Below, one piece after another: positions 24,601-33,700 of a stretch of DNA of 64,000 nucleotides. Both the position numbers and the translations under genes were made by a program. This DNA comes from Sipunculus nudus (taxonomy: Eukaryota; Annelida; Sipuncula; Golfingiida; Sipunculidae), in contig CM049308.1 of the NCBI GenBank assembly GCA_026874595.1, forward strand, positions 17,606,001-17,670,000, read 5' to 3'. The first letter of the stretch is position 1, and each line of letters begins with the position of its first letter. A model generated the notes under the pieces. It was not told the DNA's origin. It saw only the letters and a list, made by a program, of their open reading frames with translations, and ran no database searches.

Positions 24601-26872
24601 AAAAATTTAACAGATTTTGATCTAATTTTTGGTATACAATTAAATTTTGATTAATTAAAGTTGTATTTTTGGAATAAAGTCCCTACCTTTAACACTTTTG
24701 GTCTTAAGTGACCAAATATCTTCCTGATTTTTTTACAAAGTCCATTATGTTTGGGCCCATAACTTTTTTAAATTATATAATACTGACTTAATATCTGGCA
24801 TGTACATAGGAACTATATAGAGGAATATTTATGGTAAATATGAAGAAAACCAGATGATTGGTTTTGATATTAGGCAGTCCTGAAGTGTGAAAATAGATTT
24901 CTAATAAAAAATTGAGGTTTTTCCTTAATATCTCAAAGGAACGAAGTCCTATTGACCCAATTTTTGGCATGGTAGGAGATTATGGGGACATCTAACATTA
25001 TGCCGAAATTCAGATTCGTAGGTCCTACGGTGTCGAAACGTGCCAGTCTTACGGACGGACATCCAGACAGACAGACAGACGGACAGACGACGGACAATGG
25101 ACCATGACTATAGCTCAGATGACTTATAGTCAGCTGAGCTAAAAAATGGTGGCACCACCTGCAACCATTTTTGCACAGTGTCCATCTGTTCATCTGCCTT
25201 GGGATAAAATCACTCATATCTCTGCATTGGTTGGACTTATCCACCTGAAATTTTGCATGTGTATACATCCTGGAGAGCTTTCTAGATTTTATGACAGGTG
25301 GCGCCACCTACATTCTCGTTTACGCTGCAGATATCCGAGCTCATATCTCAGGAAACGTTGACCGATTGGGCCAAAATTTTGCACATGTATAGATCTCACA
25401 TAGCTTTTTATCATACACAAAACTTGTGGCGCCACCTGCAATCATTTTTGCACAGCGTCTGTCTGTTTGTCTGCCGTGGGATAAAAACACTCCTATCTTT
25501 GCACTGGTTTGACTTATCTGCCTAAAATTTTGCAGGTTTACACATCTTGGATAGCTTTCATACACAAAACTTGTGGCGCCACCTGCAATTATTTTTGCAC
25601 ACTGTCCGTATGTTTGTCTGCCGTGGGATAAAATCACTCCTATCTTTGCACAGGTTTGACTTATCTGCCTAAAATTTTGCAGGTTAATACATCTTGAATA
25701 GCTTTCTGAATTTTGTGGCAGGTGGCGACACCTACATTTATGTTTACGCCGCAGACATCCAGGCTTATATCTGGGGAACCATTTGACCGATTGGACCAAA
25801 ATTTTGCATGTGTATAGATCTTAAAGAGCTCTTTATCATACACAAAACTGGTGGCGCAACCTGCAACCATTTTTGCACAGCGTCTGTCTGTTTGTCTGCC
25901 GTGGGATAAAATCACTCATATCTCTGCACTGGTTTGACTTGTCTGCCTAAAATTTTGCAGGTATATACATCTTGGATAGCTTTCTTGGTTCTATGACAGG
26001 TGGGTCACCTACATTCACATTTACACTGTAGACATCCAAGCCCATATTTCAGGAACCTTTTGGCCAATTGGGCCAAAATTTTGCACATGTATAGATCTCA
26101 CATAGCTCTTTATCATACGCAAACTGGTGGCGCCACCTGCAACCATTTTTGCACAGGGTCTGTCTGTTTGTCTGCCATGGGATAAAATTACTCATATCTC
26201 GGCAGTGGTTTGACTTTTTGCATTTGTATACAACTTCTATAGCTTTCTGGATTTTGTGGTAGGTGGCACAACCTACATACACATTTCAGCTGCAGACATC
26301 CATGCTAATATGCAACACACCTCACTCTATTTCCCCTTGTTACTCAATCTATGCCTCACTTCACCCGTCACACTTTCAGCGGATACACAGTCGCTTGTCG
26401 ACTACCCGTATTCCAGTTAAATTTTGATTTATTTTATTTTATTCCAGGCAAAGTCAACCCAACTCAATGTGAAGCCATTACCATGGTAGCAGCTCAGGTG
26501 ATGGGCAATCATGTCGGGGTGACGATTGGAGGAAGCAATGGCCACTTTGAACTCAATGTATTCAAGCCCATGATTGTGAGAAATGTGCTTCAGTCTGTTC
26601 GTCTACTTGGAGATTCTTGTGTGTCCTTTTCCAAAAATTGCATAGAAGGGCTGCAGCCTGACAGAGAGAGAATCACCAAGCTGCTGAACGAATCGCTGAT
26701 GTTGGTTACTGCTCTTAATCCACATATCGGGTATGACAATGCTGGGAAGATTGCGAAGAATGCACACATAAAAGGGATCACTTTGAAGCAGTCTGCCTTG
26801 GAGCTGGGTCTGTTAACATCAGAGCAGTTTGATGAATGGGTTAAACCAGAAACAATGCTTGGTCCAAAATGA
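3520..26872 (+). CDS. FH: Fumarate hydratase, class II (gene span, 9 coding exons)
   Basis: Fumarase catalyses reversible hydration of fumarate to L-malate in the mitochondrial TCA cycle; a cytosolic and nuclear pool is known in other animals. Exons: 3520-3606, 4364-4489, 5853-5963, 11682-11858, 12437-12592, 18336-18447, 19150-19230, 20166-20369, 26448-26872. They join in frame to 492 aa, close to the ~510 aa of the human enzyme. Diagnostic fumarase/aspartase motifs are all present: [10 protein letters not shown] then [11 protein letters not shown] across exons 4/5 (residues ~158-178), GRTHTQ then DATPLTLGQ across exons 5/6 (~214-228), and the superfamily signature GSSIMPG then KVNPTQ across exons 8/9 (~346-358), which holds the catalytic-loop serine. 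No frameshift or premature stop is seen, so the gene looks functional. Introns 3, 5 and 8 are enlarged by transposons. Least certain parts: exon 1 and the exon 7 donor. Confidence 0.95.
4364..4489 (+). CDS. FH: FH exon 2
   Basis: Flanked by CAG and GTAAGA, phase 0/0, 42 codons (residues 30-71). It begins [16 protein letters not shown] and contains [14 protein letters not shown], the conserved N-terminal fumarase segment. Confidence 0.95.
4490..5852 (+). other. FH intron 2, nothing recognised
   Basis: AT-rich intron with a G run near 5651. An open frame at 5290-5544 has no splice or family support. Confidence 0.5.
5853..5963 (+). CDS. FH: FH exon 3
   Basis: Flanked by TTCAG and GTGAGT, phase 0/0, 37 codons (residues 72-108). 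Contains [18 protein letters not shown], matching the helix after the conserved N-terminal domain. Confidence 0.95.
6207..6415 (+). repeat. Polinton left terminal inverted repeat
   Basis: Pairs with 11282-11493 on the opposite strand. Shared blocks include AGTATCTGTAA, ATAAGGTAGTGGTAATCTAT and GGATATCA, with estimated identity around 80%, so the element is old. Confidence 0.75.
6448..7600 (+). pseudogene. Decayed Polinton-type protein-primed DNA polymerase B fragment
   Basis: Multiple frames are needed. From the ATG at 6448 a CHVC...HTHQVKKH motif resembles an N-terminal zinc finger. Around 7150 one frame reads AMFDFESS, which fits the family-B exonuclease I motif (D-x-E). At about 7510-7545 another frame reads [10 protein letters not shown], which fits exonuclease II (N...YD). 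Order and spacing match a Polinton polymerase, but stops and frame changes intervene and no polymerase palm motif was found. The motif match is from memory. Confidence 0.5.
8611..8643 (+). repeat. Short palindromic terminal module, copy 1
   Basis: About 33 bp reading ACAAGGGACCTATGGGTCAC followed by a GCTCAGCTG tail. It recurs at 22010-22042 and 44948-44979. GGGACC/GGTCAC forms a near-palindrome around (C/T)ATG. See findings. Confidence 0.6.
9840..11229 (+). repeat. Tandem-unit repeat family B, copy 1 (two units)
   Basis: Two ~640-bp units, each with AACGTGCCATGGTCA, TTGGGCAAAATTTAAGGTA and ATGTTTGGGCCCATAACTT, then a (CGGA)n-type tract and a tail with nested inverted repeats (GACTATA/TATAGTC and AGCTCAG/CTGAGCT) ending in a short A run. 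It is inserted inside the Polinton relic next to its right TIR, so it is younger. Confidence 0.75.
11282..11493 (-). repeat. Polinton right terminal inverted repeat
   Basis: Inverted partner of 6207-6415; ends exactly before the second ATTGTG copy. Confidence 0.75.
11682..11858 (+). CDS. FH: FH exon 4
   Basis: CAG acceptor, donor GT at 11859, phase 0/0, 59 codons (residues 109-167). Contains [19 protein letters not shown] and [10 protein letters not shown], part of the first conserved active-site region. Confidence 0.96.
12437..12592 (+). CDS. FH: FH exon 5
   Basis: ACAG acceptor, GTACAG donor, phase 0/0, 52 codons (residues 168-219). Starts [11 protein letters not shown] and ends IKIGRTHTQ, the second conserved region with the active-site His. 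Confidence 0.96.
13000..13281 (+). pseudogene. DIRS gag N-terminal Cys-rich region
   Basis: From a Kozak-like ATG the frame starts [13 protein letters not shown] and carries repeated C-x2-C pairs plus a Cys/His cluster, suggesting a zinc-binding gag N-terminus. It runs into an expanded G homopolymer (13188-13207) and loses frame. This part is absent from DIRS copy 2. Confidence 0.6.
13321..13975 (+). pseudogene. DIRS gag central region, first copy
   Basis: A Pro/Ser/Ala-rich frame with [14 protein letters not shown] and later [18 protein letters not shown], matching copy 2 at 62400-62945. It is joined directly to reverse transcriptase at about 13975-13985, skipping over 1 kb present in copy 2. 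Confidence 0.7.
13976..14450 (+). pseudogene. DIRS reverse transcriptase fragment
   Basis: Reads [19 protein letters not shown], then after a frame change [10 protein letters not shown] (the catalytic YxDD box), then [20 protein letters not shown]. It stops abruptly at QQIRSF, where a gag segment is inserted. Confidence 0.85.
14447..14770 (+). repeat. Duplicated gag segment between RT and RNase H
   Basis: Near-identical to 13630-13970: both carry GCCCTCCTGCATCC, a GCCGGCCGGC block and TGGTTCCAGTGACTTCAC. It has no counterpart at this place in copy 2, so it is an insertion by duplication or template switching. Junctions show short shared sequences (CCTGCATCC; GCGTCCCTGG). Confidence 0.85.
14771..15180 (+). 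pseudogene. DIRS RNase H fragment
   Basis: Reads [47 protein letters not shown] and [13 protein letters not shown]. The segment RTDNTTVV present in copy 2, holding a catalytic Asp, is deleted (at about 15010), so the enzyme would be inactive. Confidence 0.85.
15313..16595 (+). pseudogene. DIRS tyrosine recombinase, inactivated
   Basis: N-terminal core-binding part includes [19 protein letters not shown]. The catalytic part has [10 protein letters not shown], and FTRFYLKD supplies the nucleophile Tyr. About 48 nt that carry the H-x-x-R box in copy 2 are missing at about 16340, next to a stop, so the catalytic set is incomplete. Confidence 0.85.
16650..16755 (+). repeat. DIRS internal complementary region, copy 1
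   Basis: Equals the reverse complement of the element's left end (12745 onward) followed by that of its right end (to 17003), joined at GTAATAAAAC/CCCCC. In DIRS elements this template restores the ends through a circular intermediate. Confidence 0.88.
17004..18335 (+). other. Rest of FH intron 5, nothing recognised
   Basis: Single-copy-looking AT-rich sequence between the DIRS right end and FH exon 6; no supported gene or repeat. Confidence 0.4.
18336..18447 (+). CDS. FH: FH exon 6
   Basis: TGCAG acceptor, GTAAGG donor, phase 0/1. Starts [17 protein letters not shown] and ends in ELAAG. The preceding intron is 5.7 kb because of the DIRS insertion. Confidence 0.95.
18448..20165 (+). other. 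FH introns 6 and 7 around exon 7
   Basis: Nothing recognised apart from exon 7 (19150-19230). AT-rich, no transposon ends seen. Confidence 0.4.
19150..19230 (+). CDS. FH: FH exon 7
   Basis: Phase 1/1, 81 nt, encoding [20 protein letters not shown] and onward. The acceptor is a clear CAACAG. The donor GTTGAT is weak, but it is the only one that keeps the phase and leads into [12 protein letters not shown] of exon 8. Confidence 0.9.
20166..20369 (+). CDS. FH: FH exon 8
   Basis: Phase 1/1, acceptor CAAG, donor GTGAGG. Encodes [19 protein letters not shown] and [19 protein letters not shown], ending inside the signature loop at GSSIMPG (residues ~284-352). Confidence 0.95.
20370..21700 (+). other. 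FH intron 8, proximal part
   Basis: No gene recognised. A purine-rich stretch at 21195-21310 repeats AAATAAAGTCACA-like words four times, a small local tandem. Confidence 0.35.
21702..22042 (+). mobile_element. Helentron-like 5' half with a different 3' end
   Basis: Starts TTGTATCTGCCAAAACAGAG and follows the 5' module of the family up to ATAGCTTTATAACATACA. The tandem core is then replaced by the short palindromic module ACAAGGGACCCATGGGTCAC at 22010. It is probably a chimera or a related subfamily. FH intron 8, sense orientation. Confidence 0.65.
22043..23749 (+). other. FH intron 8, middle part
   Basis: AT-rich, no supported gene. The segment at 23600-23750 may belong to the 5' part of repeat family B. 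Confidence 0.3.
23750..25146 (+). repeat. Tandem-unit repeat family B, copy 2 (two units)
   Basis: Same two-unit plan as 9840-11229: TTGGGCAAAATTTAAGG, TTTTGATATTAAGCAG, GGAGATTTTGGGGACATCTA, an ACGGAC/CAGA tract at 25053-25100 and the nested-palindrome tail ending AGCTAAAAAA at 25146. Confidence 0.75.
25147..26416 (+). mobile_element. Helentron-like (HINE) copy 5, 5'-truncated, in FH intron 8
   Basis: Contains several core half-units (GGTGGCGCCACC palindromes, GCAAAATTTTGG-type blocks), then the 3' end: GCGGATACAC, the hairpin GTCGCTTGTCGACTAC and the terminal CCAG (26413-26416) next to TT. The 5' end is lost where family B copy 2 begins. It ends 31 bp before FH exon 9. Confidence 0.8.
26448..26872 (+). 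CDS. FH: FH exon 9 (terminal)
   Basis: TTCCAG acceptor, stop TGA at 26870-26872. Contains [19 protein letters not shown] and [15 protein letters not shown], ending [13 protein letters not shown], the typical animal fumarase C-terminus. The acceptor begins only 31 bp after the end of a Helentron-like insertion. Confidence 0.97.
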
Positions 26873-27580
26873 AGTGCCTTATTGTGTAATTTACCTGTCC
26901 CGTGCCCATTGCTGCTGTTATCAATTGTGCTTCCAGCTTCTACTCATTATGCTCAGGTTATTTTATATGAAAACATCAATGGATTGACTCAGGGTAAAAA
27001 CACAGGCCTCTGTAATCATTATAAGAGCTTAATGTCAAGTATGAGTATAATGACGTAGCACTGGATATTCTCTACTGTTCATGTCAATAGTCACCATCAT
27101 ACTTGCGGAAGTTTACAGTTTGCCACTAGGTGGCGTTGGTTATATGAACAGGTGGTCCCAAAGGCATGACAGGTCATAACCAAACCAATTTCTGCTGAAG
27201 CAGTAACAAATTTTGACCTGACAACACATAATGAAGGCCTAAGCCTGTAGCATATACACTACAGTTGGGTTTCTTTGTGTCATTAAGCTGACAATCACAA
27301 AGTTCTACAGTTTAATACCTTGTTTTGAAGTATGAATATTAAGCTTTTATGATGATTACAGGTGCATGTAGTTTAAAGTAATCAGTATTTTTGCCTGTGA
27401 ATCTCTGTGAAACAAGTTGTGATGAATTGCTTTTGATTAAATATTGGTTTAAAATATGTTTGCAGTTATTCATAATGAACAGTTGTAATAATGACCGTCC
27501 ATAAAACTTCAAGGGCATTGAGTATGGAATTAGAACAGGTTGTTTTGTAACAAATGAAACCTTCACATCCTTAATGAACA

Positions 27581-27586
27581 AATAAA
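27581..27586 (+). promoter_or_regulatory. FH: Candidate FH polyadenylation signal
   Basis: A canonical AATAAA about 710 bp after the FH stop, followed by a T/A-rich tract. It implies a ~0.7 kb 3' UTR. Other weaker signals cannot be excluded. Confidence 0.4.
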
Positions 27587-27599
27587 GATATATATATTG

Positions 27600-29028
27600 G
27601 GTATATCTTATGCGAACACTTAAAATGTCATTCTTTAGGCACTTTTCTGTATAGGCAGAGACTTTATTATTAATTTTTTATTGAATTACTCATATTGAGT
27701 ATGTAATCCAGAGCGTTCAATCTCAGGATGATGCCTTCAAACATGCAAGAATCAGTAGGGAGAAAATTGGTACCGGTAGATTCCAGAAGAAATGTTTTAA
27801 AGATATTAATAGTACTTAATAAAATGTCATCAACTGGATGTATTTAAAGTTAAAGAGCTGGTCTTGCCAGAACTCACTATTAAGTATTACACACAAGGAT
27901 CTTAGGGTCAGTCACTGTTCAGGTAAGAACAATTTACCTATTATAATCCAGGGTCAGAGTATATATTATAGTCAAGAGTTTGAACAAATCATTTATTACA
28001 GTTTGGAAGATAAGCAAATGTTGAGGCAAAGATCATGCAAAGGTAACACAGAAAAAGTATCACCTTAAGATGTTCTTACTTCATACCTGCATTTTAAAAT
28101 TGTTTTTGTTTTACGTTTTATAGGTGTTGAAAACCTATTAGACCTGGGGTATAGTCCTAAACATATTTACCCAGATTAAGACAACATGCACAAATGGTTC
28201 ACGCCACACTTAATAAATTGGTGGTTATGACCTGTATATTTACATACTCGAGGGTAAAACAGCTTTAGTTATTTTTAGTAATATTTTGATTACACATGTA
28301 CAGAAATCTCTACTTAATCAAGGAATCAGTGATCATGATCAACAATATAATTTTGTTGAGCAGAAACATGTGATGTAGGAATTTATTTGTTATACAGATC
28401 TACTCACCATTGTATCAGGGTATGGGTAGTGTCACAAGTTGGAAGTTTGCATACTCATATGGGGTCGGGTATATTATAGCCATGAATCATTATGTTATTT
28501 TGTATATAAAAGCCAAATAATTATCAAGAACATGGTACTTCTCAGGTAAAAGGGATGCAAGTGCTAATACCTTATATATATTTATTGGACAGCATTGTGG
28601 CATACAAAAACCCCCAATCAACTTTTTTTGATAATTTAAGCCATAAGCTTGAAATTAAGATGCATAGTTTTATGCAAGAACAGTCATGAGTAGCTTTATG
28701 CAAGAACAGGTAGGTATCTCATCAGTCTGGAGATGGGGTGTCTGTGTCCAGATTTAGTTTAGGTCGCATCTGACTGGAATACTTTTATCATTCCACCAGG
28801 ACATCATGTGATGGATCTCTGCATGGCATCAGTGTAACGACTTATTGTGGGTAAAACATCACCTGTAATACAAGCCATGTGTCCGATGGATAATCATGCA
28901 AGAATTTAACTGAAAACATATGTATATCATAGAAATATACATTTCAGGAATGTGGAGAATATATATATATTATATATTTTATATATATATGAATGTGATG
29001 GGAATAAACATGCAGGAATGTGGATTTG

Positions 29029-29074
<46 letters not shown>

Positions 29075-29170
29075 GATATATAATACATTTATGTGATGCA
29101 AGATAATCCTGCAAGTATGTTGTTAATGTGATGGGAATAAATTTATGCTACATAGGCAATCAAGTACCAA
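27600..29170. other. Convergent intergenic spacer between FH and PARP1
   Basis: No gene seen. AT-rich sequence with two TA-rich microsatellite blocks (about 28960-28990 and 29034-29070). Both genes point into this spacer. Confidence 0.4.
28957..29071. repeat. TA microsatellite cluster
   Basis: Two imperfect (TA)n runs separated by ~45 bp that include a repeated GAATGTGATGGGAATAAA-type segment, which recurs again near 29128. Simple-sequence expansion in the intergenic spacer. Confidence 0.8.
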
Positions 29171-29191
29171 ACACTACAATGGCTTTAACGT

Positions 29192-29197
29192 TTTATT
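29192..29197 (-). promoter_or_regulatory. PARP1: Candidate PARP1 polyadenylation signal
   Basis: TTTATT on the plus strand, i.e. AATAAA on the minus strand, about 1.47 kb after the PARP1 stop. It would place a ~1.5 kb 3' UTR that includes the 43-bp minisatellite. Confidence 0.3.
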
Positions 29198-29759
29198 TTA
29201 CATATGGTGTGCACAGGACCAGTGTCATGCAGACATCTGCACAATCCTTTCGAACATGATGTTGAATTGATGCAGCACATTGCTGATATCTAAGTAATGT
29301 GCAACAGTCTGACAATACCCTACATCAATATAATTACTGGTAAAATTACACCATTCCCTTACATCTTACCTTGGACAGTGTTCCACTGGATTTGGAAGCA
29401 ATCTCACCTCTGCAAAACCTTTCTGCCAAGTTCTGGATATTATTAAAAGGGCCACATGCACAGTGACTATAATTCTATATATGATGAAGGAATCCTATTT
29501 CAGGGTACTTTGGTTATCAGTAATCCCTAGTTCTTGTGAAGTTTCAATTCAGAACTTTCAGCTTTGAAATATACCTGTGCAATTACCAGTGTTGCCTTCA
29601 TAAAATTTGGTTCTCTTGATTACAAAGCTTACAAGTGTAAAGCTAGATTGTAAAGCTAGATCTTTTTTTTTTGTAAGTTATGCATCTTGCCTAAAATTGA
29701 GATTATATAAATGAAAGTTGTAGCACTATGCTGGAAAAAAAATCTAAAAGAGGCAGTGA

Positions 29760-30182
29760 TAGAAGACTGTCAATGTCCCCCCCCCCCCTCCCCCCCCCCC
29801 CAATGATGAAAATGAAGCAAATGCCACCAGCCCAATACCCCCATCACAAAGTAACACAATTTCTGAAACTGAATTCTGTGTAATCTTCACTAGATGCATG
29901 ACAAATGACTACTGCAACATGGTAAGCTTTACAAAATAAAGTACTGCACAGGAGTCCCTCCTTTGCAGATAATGCCCCCCCCCTTCCCCATAATAAAAAG
30001 CAGCAAATGTCTCCATGCCAACTGCATAGTAGAATGATTCATAGTTATGAATTGTTTCATCTAGAATAGACTATTGACAAATACACTCGTATCTATAACT
30101 ACTGCAACTAGACTAGCTTAGCAAAAAAATAAAAGTGCTGCACAGGAGTCCCCCCCCCCCCCCTGTTTCCAGATGATCCACC
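29760..30182. repeat. C-rich runs and diverged ~190-bp duplication
   Basis: C homopolymer tracts at about 29777-29800, 29967-29975 and 30150-30164. The text around ACTGCACAGGAGTCCC (29942 and 30135) recurs with similar flanks, suggesting an old tandem duplication in the PARP1 3' region. Confidence 0.5.
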
Positions 30183-30412
30183 AAATACACCAGTCCATAA
30201 TGACTCCTGCAAATGGTGATGAACCCAATACACCAGTCCACAATGACTCCTGCAAATGGTGATACACCCAATACACCAGTCCACTATGACTCCTGCAAAT
30301 GGTGATGCACCCAATACACCAGTCCACAATGACTCCTGCAAATGGTGATCCACCTATACACAAGTCCTCAATGACACCTGCAAATGGTGATCCACCAATA
30401 CACAAGTCCACA
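30183..30412. repeat. 43-bp minisatellite in the PARP1 3' UTR
   Basis: Six units with spacing 43, 43, 43, 42, 42 bp, judged from the CAGTCC/AAGTCC words at 30191, 30234, 30277, 30320, 30362 and 30404. Each has ATGACTCCTGCAAATGGTGA. A more diverged unit lies near 30595-30640. The 43-bp period shifts frame each unit, so it is not a protein repeat. Confidence 0.9.
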
Positions 30413-30668
30413 GTGAAGCTAAGTTCCCTATATATGGAATGAATGTTGAGAGATTTCATATGTGTGGCATGGCAACTTGCACATTTTCTGTGTTGCTCCA
30501 GGATACCATGTGGAACCAGGAAATATCACTTTCAAGTAACGATTCCTTTTGCAGGATATTCATTCCGCATGCCCAGCATATGGAATCTCACATCTAAGTC
30601 CAAGGCGACTCCTACAAATGATGATCCACTAATAAACTAATTCACAATGACCACAGTGCCAATGTCTT

Positions 30669-30741
30669 TCACCATTTGAACTTGAAGTTCATCTTCAGAA
30701 GATATTTCATCTGTACCTGGGCAACATCATACACAATAAAT
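30669..30741 (-). CDS. PARP1: PARP1 exon 23 (terminal)
   Basis: Acceptor ACCAG (30742-30746), stop TGA at 30669-30671. The first base completes the catalytic Glu codon begun in exon 22; then it reads [19 protein letters not shown], the conserved C-terminal strand of the ART domain. Too short to show as a free open frame and 2.2 kb from exon 22. Confidence 0.93.
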
Positions 30742-33700
30742 CTGGTACAAGGTCAAGGACAAATCTTTTCATTACTATCAGTCAATGACACTGACAGGCA
30801 GCCAGGCCATTTATAATAAGATGATTTTGTGACACCTGACACAAACAAGATGGATTGTTTCTGATTTATTTGTAATTAAAACTGATAAAAACAGGATGCA
30901 AGACAGAATCAGAATTTGTGTCCTAGCTCTAGTAAATTCCCATCTCTTGTCCAATGGAAAGGGTGATACCAAATTTTGCATTCATTACCTCTGGGTAATA
31001 CCGTAAATATTTGTTGACAATTGGAAAATGGCATTCCAGAGTTATTTACCACTGGTGAACTGGGGCTACCGTAAAATCTCCACTTAAAACCGCGGTTTAA
31101 TCAAGAAATTCAAAATCTTGAAATCAGGTTGATTTCCTAAAAGCACTGTGCGGTTTATACTAGAAGGGTTTCCTGAATATCTTCCTGACAGACATCGTTT
31201 TTGGGCCGGCGCGTGGGCGATAATATTGCAACTTTCGAAGGCTGTTCTTAGCATGCATGGGAGCCGTGTGTAAATATATTATTACGATTATTTGTTAATT
31301 ATAAATTAAATATTGCTGATTAGTTTTCGTGTGATATATAACTTGTTATAAAATCTTGGTAATTGTCACCAAATAATACATTTACAACAACCCTGCTGTT
31401 AAACACAGCGGTCCACTTCGTTGGGCATGGTCAAGCAAAATTGAAATAAAAGCCTACTTTAAACCCATTTGCGGCATTATTTAGCAATGATTATTTGTTT
31501 AAACGTAAAATGAATAAAAAGCTGACATCGTAAAGAGTCGCACAATGGCAGACGATCGTTTTAAAATCAAGTTTGAGTGCCGCCATGTGCTGAAACATCC
31601 CGGTCTGCTAATAATATTTTGAACGGCTGTACGCGGTGGGTGGTAAATAGAACAGCCACCTGTTTCGTCCCAGCGTGCCATGCGCAAACACTGCCTTGAC
31701 AAAATGGCTCTCCACACGGAAACTTTTTTTCAGGAAAAAAACTTGCTAACCCGGACTGGCCACTTTAATTTTACCTTAAAATCACTCGTTTTCAAGCGTC
31801 ATGTTTCCTATACGTGCGTATCTCGAAAAGGTAACTTCAGTTACTTTGATATTTAGTTATGTTGACCAGCGATGTTTTCAATTGCAGCAGCAAATTGTGA
31901 CATGGAGCGATGTCAACGTACGATGTGACGAAGATAATACCGAAGTAACCGGTATGAAAATGATCTGAATCTTCCGAGTAATTCCAGAAAATGGAATTTT
32001 CATAAAAAATTAAGATTTCAAAATATTACTTTTAGAATTAAAAAATACAGTGACTTGAAATGGATCAGCAGAATATTTTTTCCAAAATATAATGACAAAT
32101 CAGTAGCAAACAAGAATACGGCACGGAATATAAAATCTGTATAAACAGGCAGAGGTTCACCGGCCCTTACGTCTTCCCAAACTTCATGCTTGAGTGACCC
32201 TGCAAAAAAGTGTTATGATGTGTTTAAAGAAAATGAACAATTAATTTTTAAAGTGGACAGGAATGGCCGAGTCGCAACCTACGCGTGTTCATTTCTAGAT
32301 GATTGCTTGATTGTGTCTTTTGTCAAATCATTCCGTAGCGAAAGTTGGTGCGGTTTTAAAGGGGGGTTCTTAGTATTTGAGCCCCTCGCGGTGTTTCGCC
32401 TGGAATTTCGGCGAAGTCCGGGTGTGGTTTTAATCGGAAGTGCGGTTTTAAGTGGAGATTTTACGGTACTTCGAGTTACCCTGTTTGTCCCACTTGGCAA
32501 CCTTCACCTTTATCCATGGCAATAACAGCATCCAGAGCAAATAATGAAACCAAAATATATTCAGTATACATAATAATTTTCAATGACCAATAAAATTTAA
32601 TAATTATGAAATGAAACATATTATAAATCAGTTTCTGGTTGGTTACTATGAAAACCTAGACATCTGGCGGCCTTTAGTTAGGTACGAAAAGGTTGCAAGT
32701 CATTTGAAATACTTGACATCTGCTGATTACCATAAATCCCAAAGGTAGCGAATGCAGCATAATTTTGCACATTACTTTTTCAAGCCACAGTCAATATAGA
32801 TGGCAAACCAAAACATTCCAGTGGTTCCAGTTATTCGATTAAAACAAAAGGAAGATTACAATCAGTGTACATCTAACTTTTAATTCCTGAGGCAGACAAC
32901 ACAATTCAGCTAGTAAAGGATACTCGTTGTACAGCAGACTACTGTTCTTGAGGCCCAAGTCCCTTCCTTTACCCATTGGAATCTCCACACCATCTTCATC
33001 CACATATTTTCCTGCTGGATCAGGGGCAGTCATTCCACACCCTGTAATAATATAAAATTACCATAAAATCTTCATTCTACGTCAGAGTGTAAATCTGTTA
33101 AGAGTATTAGTATATAAGCAAATGGTTTTAATGTAAAAATTGCAAAGTACATTATTTAATCACTTCCCCCACCCCAAATCATAAGGAGAGGAGGCCTATA
33201 GGGATAAGCAAGTTTATATTTATTTGGGTGCAGATTTGTTTGGAAGGGAATTCAATTCTTCTGTCTGTGTTTGTGCTGATCTCCAAAATGGCTGTATATC
33301 AAAACTGACCTTTGCACGGAGTAACTGCCATTAACAGATGTTAGGTTTGCACTTTATACTTATACCTTATCTTGACCTCATTCTCAATGTTGTATGCTAC
33401 ACAGCCTATTCCCTTTTACACTCACTTGTGGATGAGGCTTCTTGTGATCACTCAACCAATGCAGAATTCTATTTTGTTATGGGTTTAACTGAGGATCATG
33501 ATTCATAAAACTTACATTTCCATGTAATGATCATGTTATATTGATTGGAAATGCCCATATCACACACAAAATGCCTGCTGTATTGTGGGATCATTTCACA
33601 AGACTTTAAAATAATTTATCAATTATTGCAAAAAAAAAACTAAAACAGTGCATTTTTAATGTTAAGTTGCACTAAGATAAACTACATGATTATAACTCAA

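Noticed and set aside
30183-30412. CRISPR-like array
   Set aside because: No spacers: the whole 43-bp unit is repeated, and the genome is eukaryotic.
30108-30459. Repetitive minus-strand open frames over the 43-bp minisatellite
   Set aside because: The 43-bp period changes frame each unit; the repeat lies after the PARP1 stop.
32839-32923. Continuation of PARP1 exon 22 to a stop at 32839 as the true C-terminus
   Set aside because: The tail has no PARP similarity, and a conserved tail (FIVYDVAQ...) with matching phase exists at 30669-30741.
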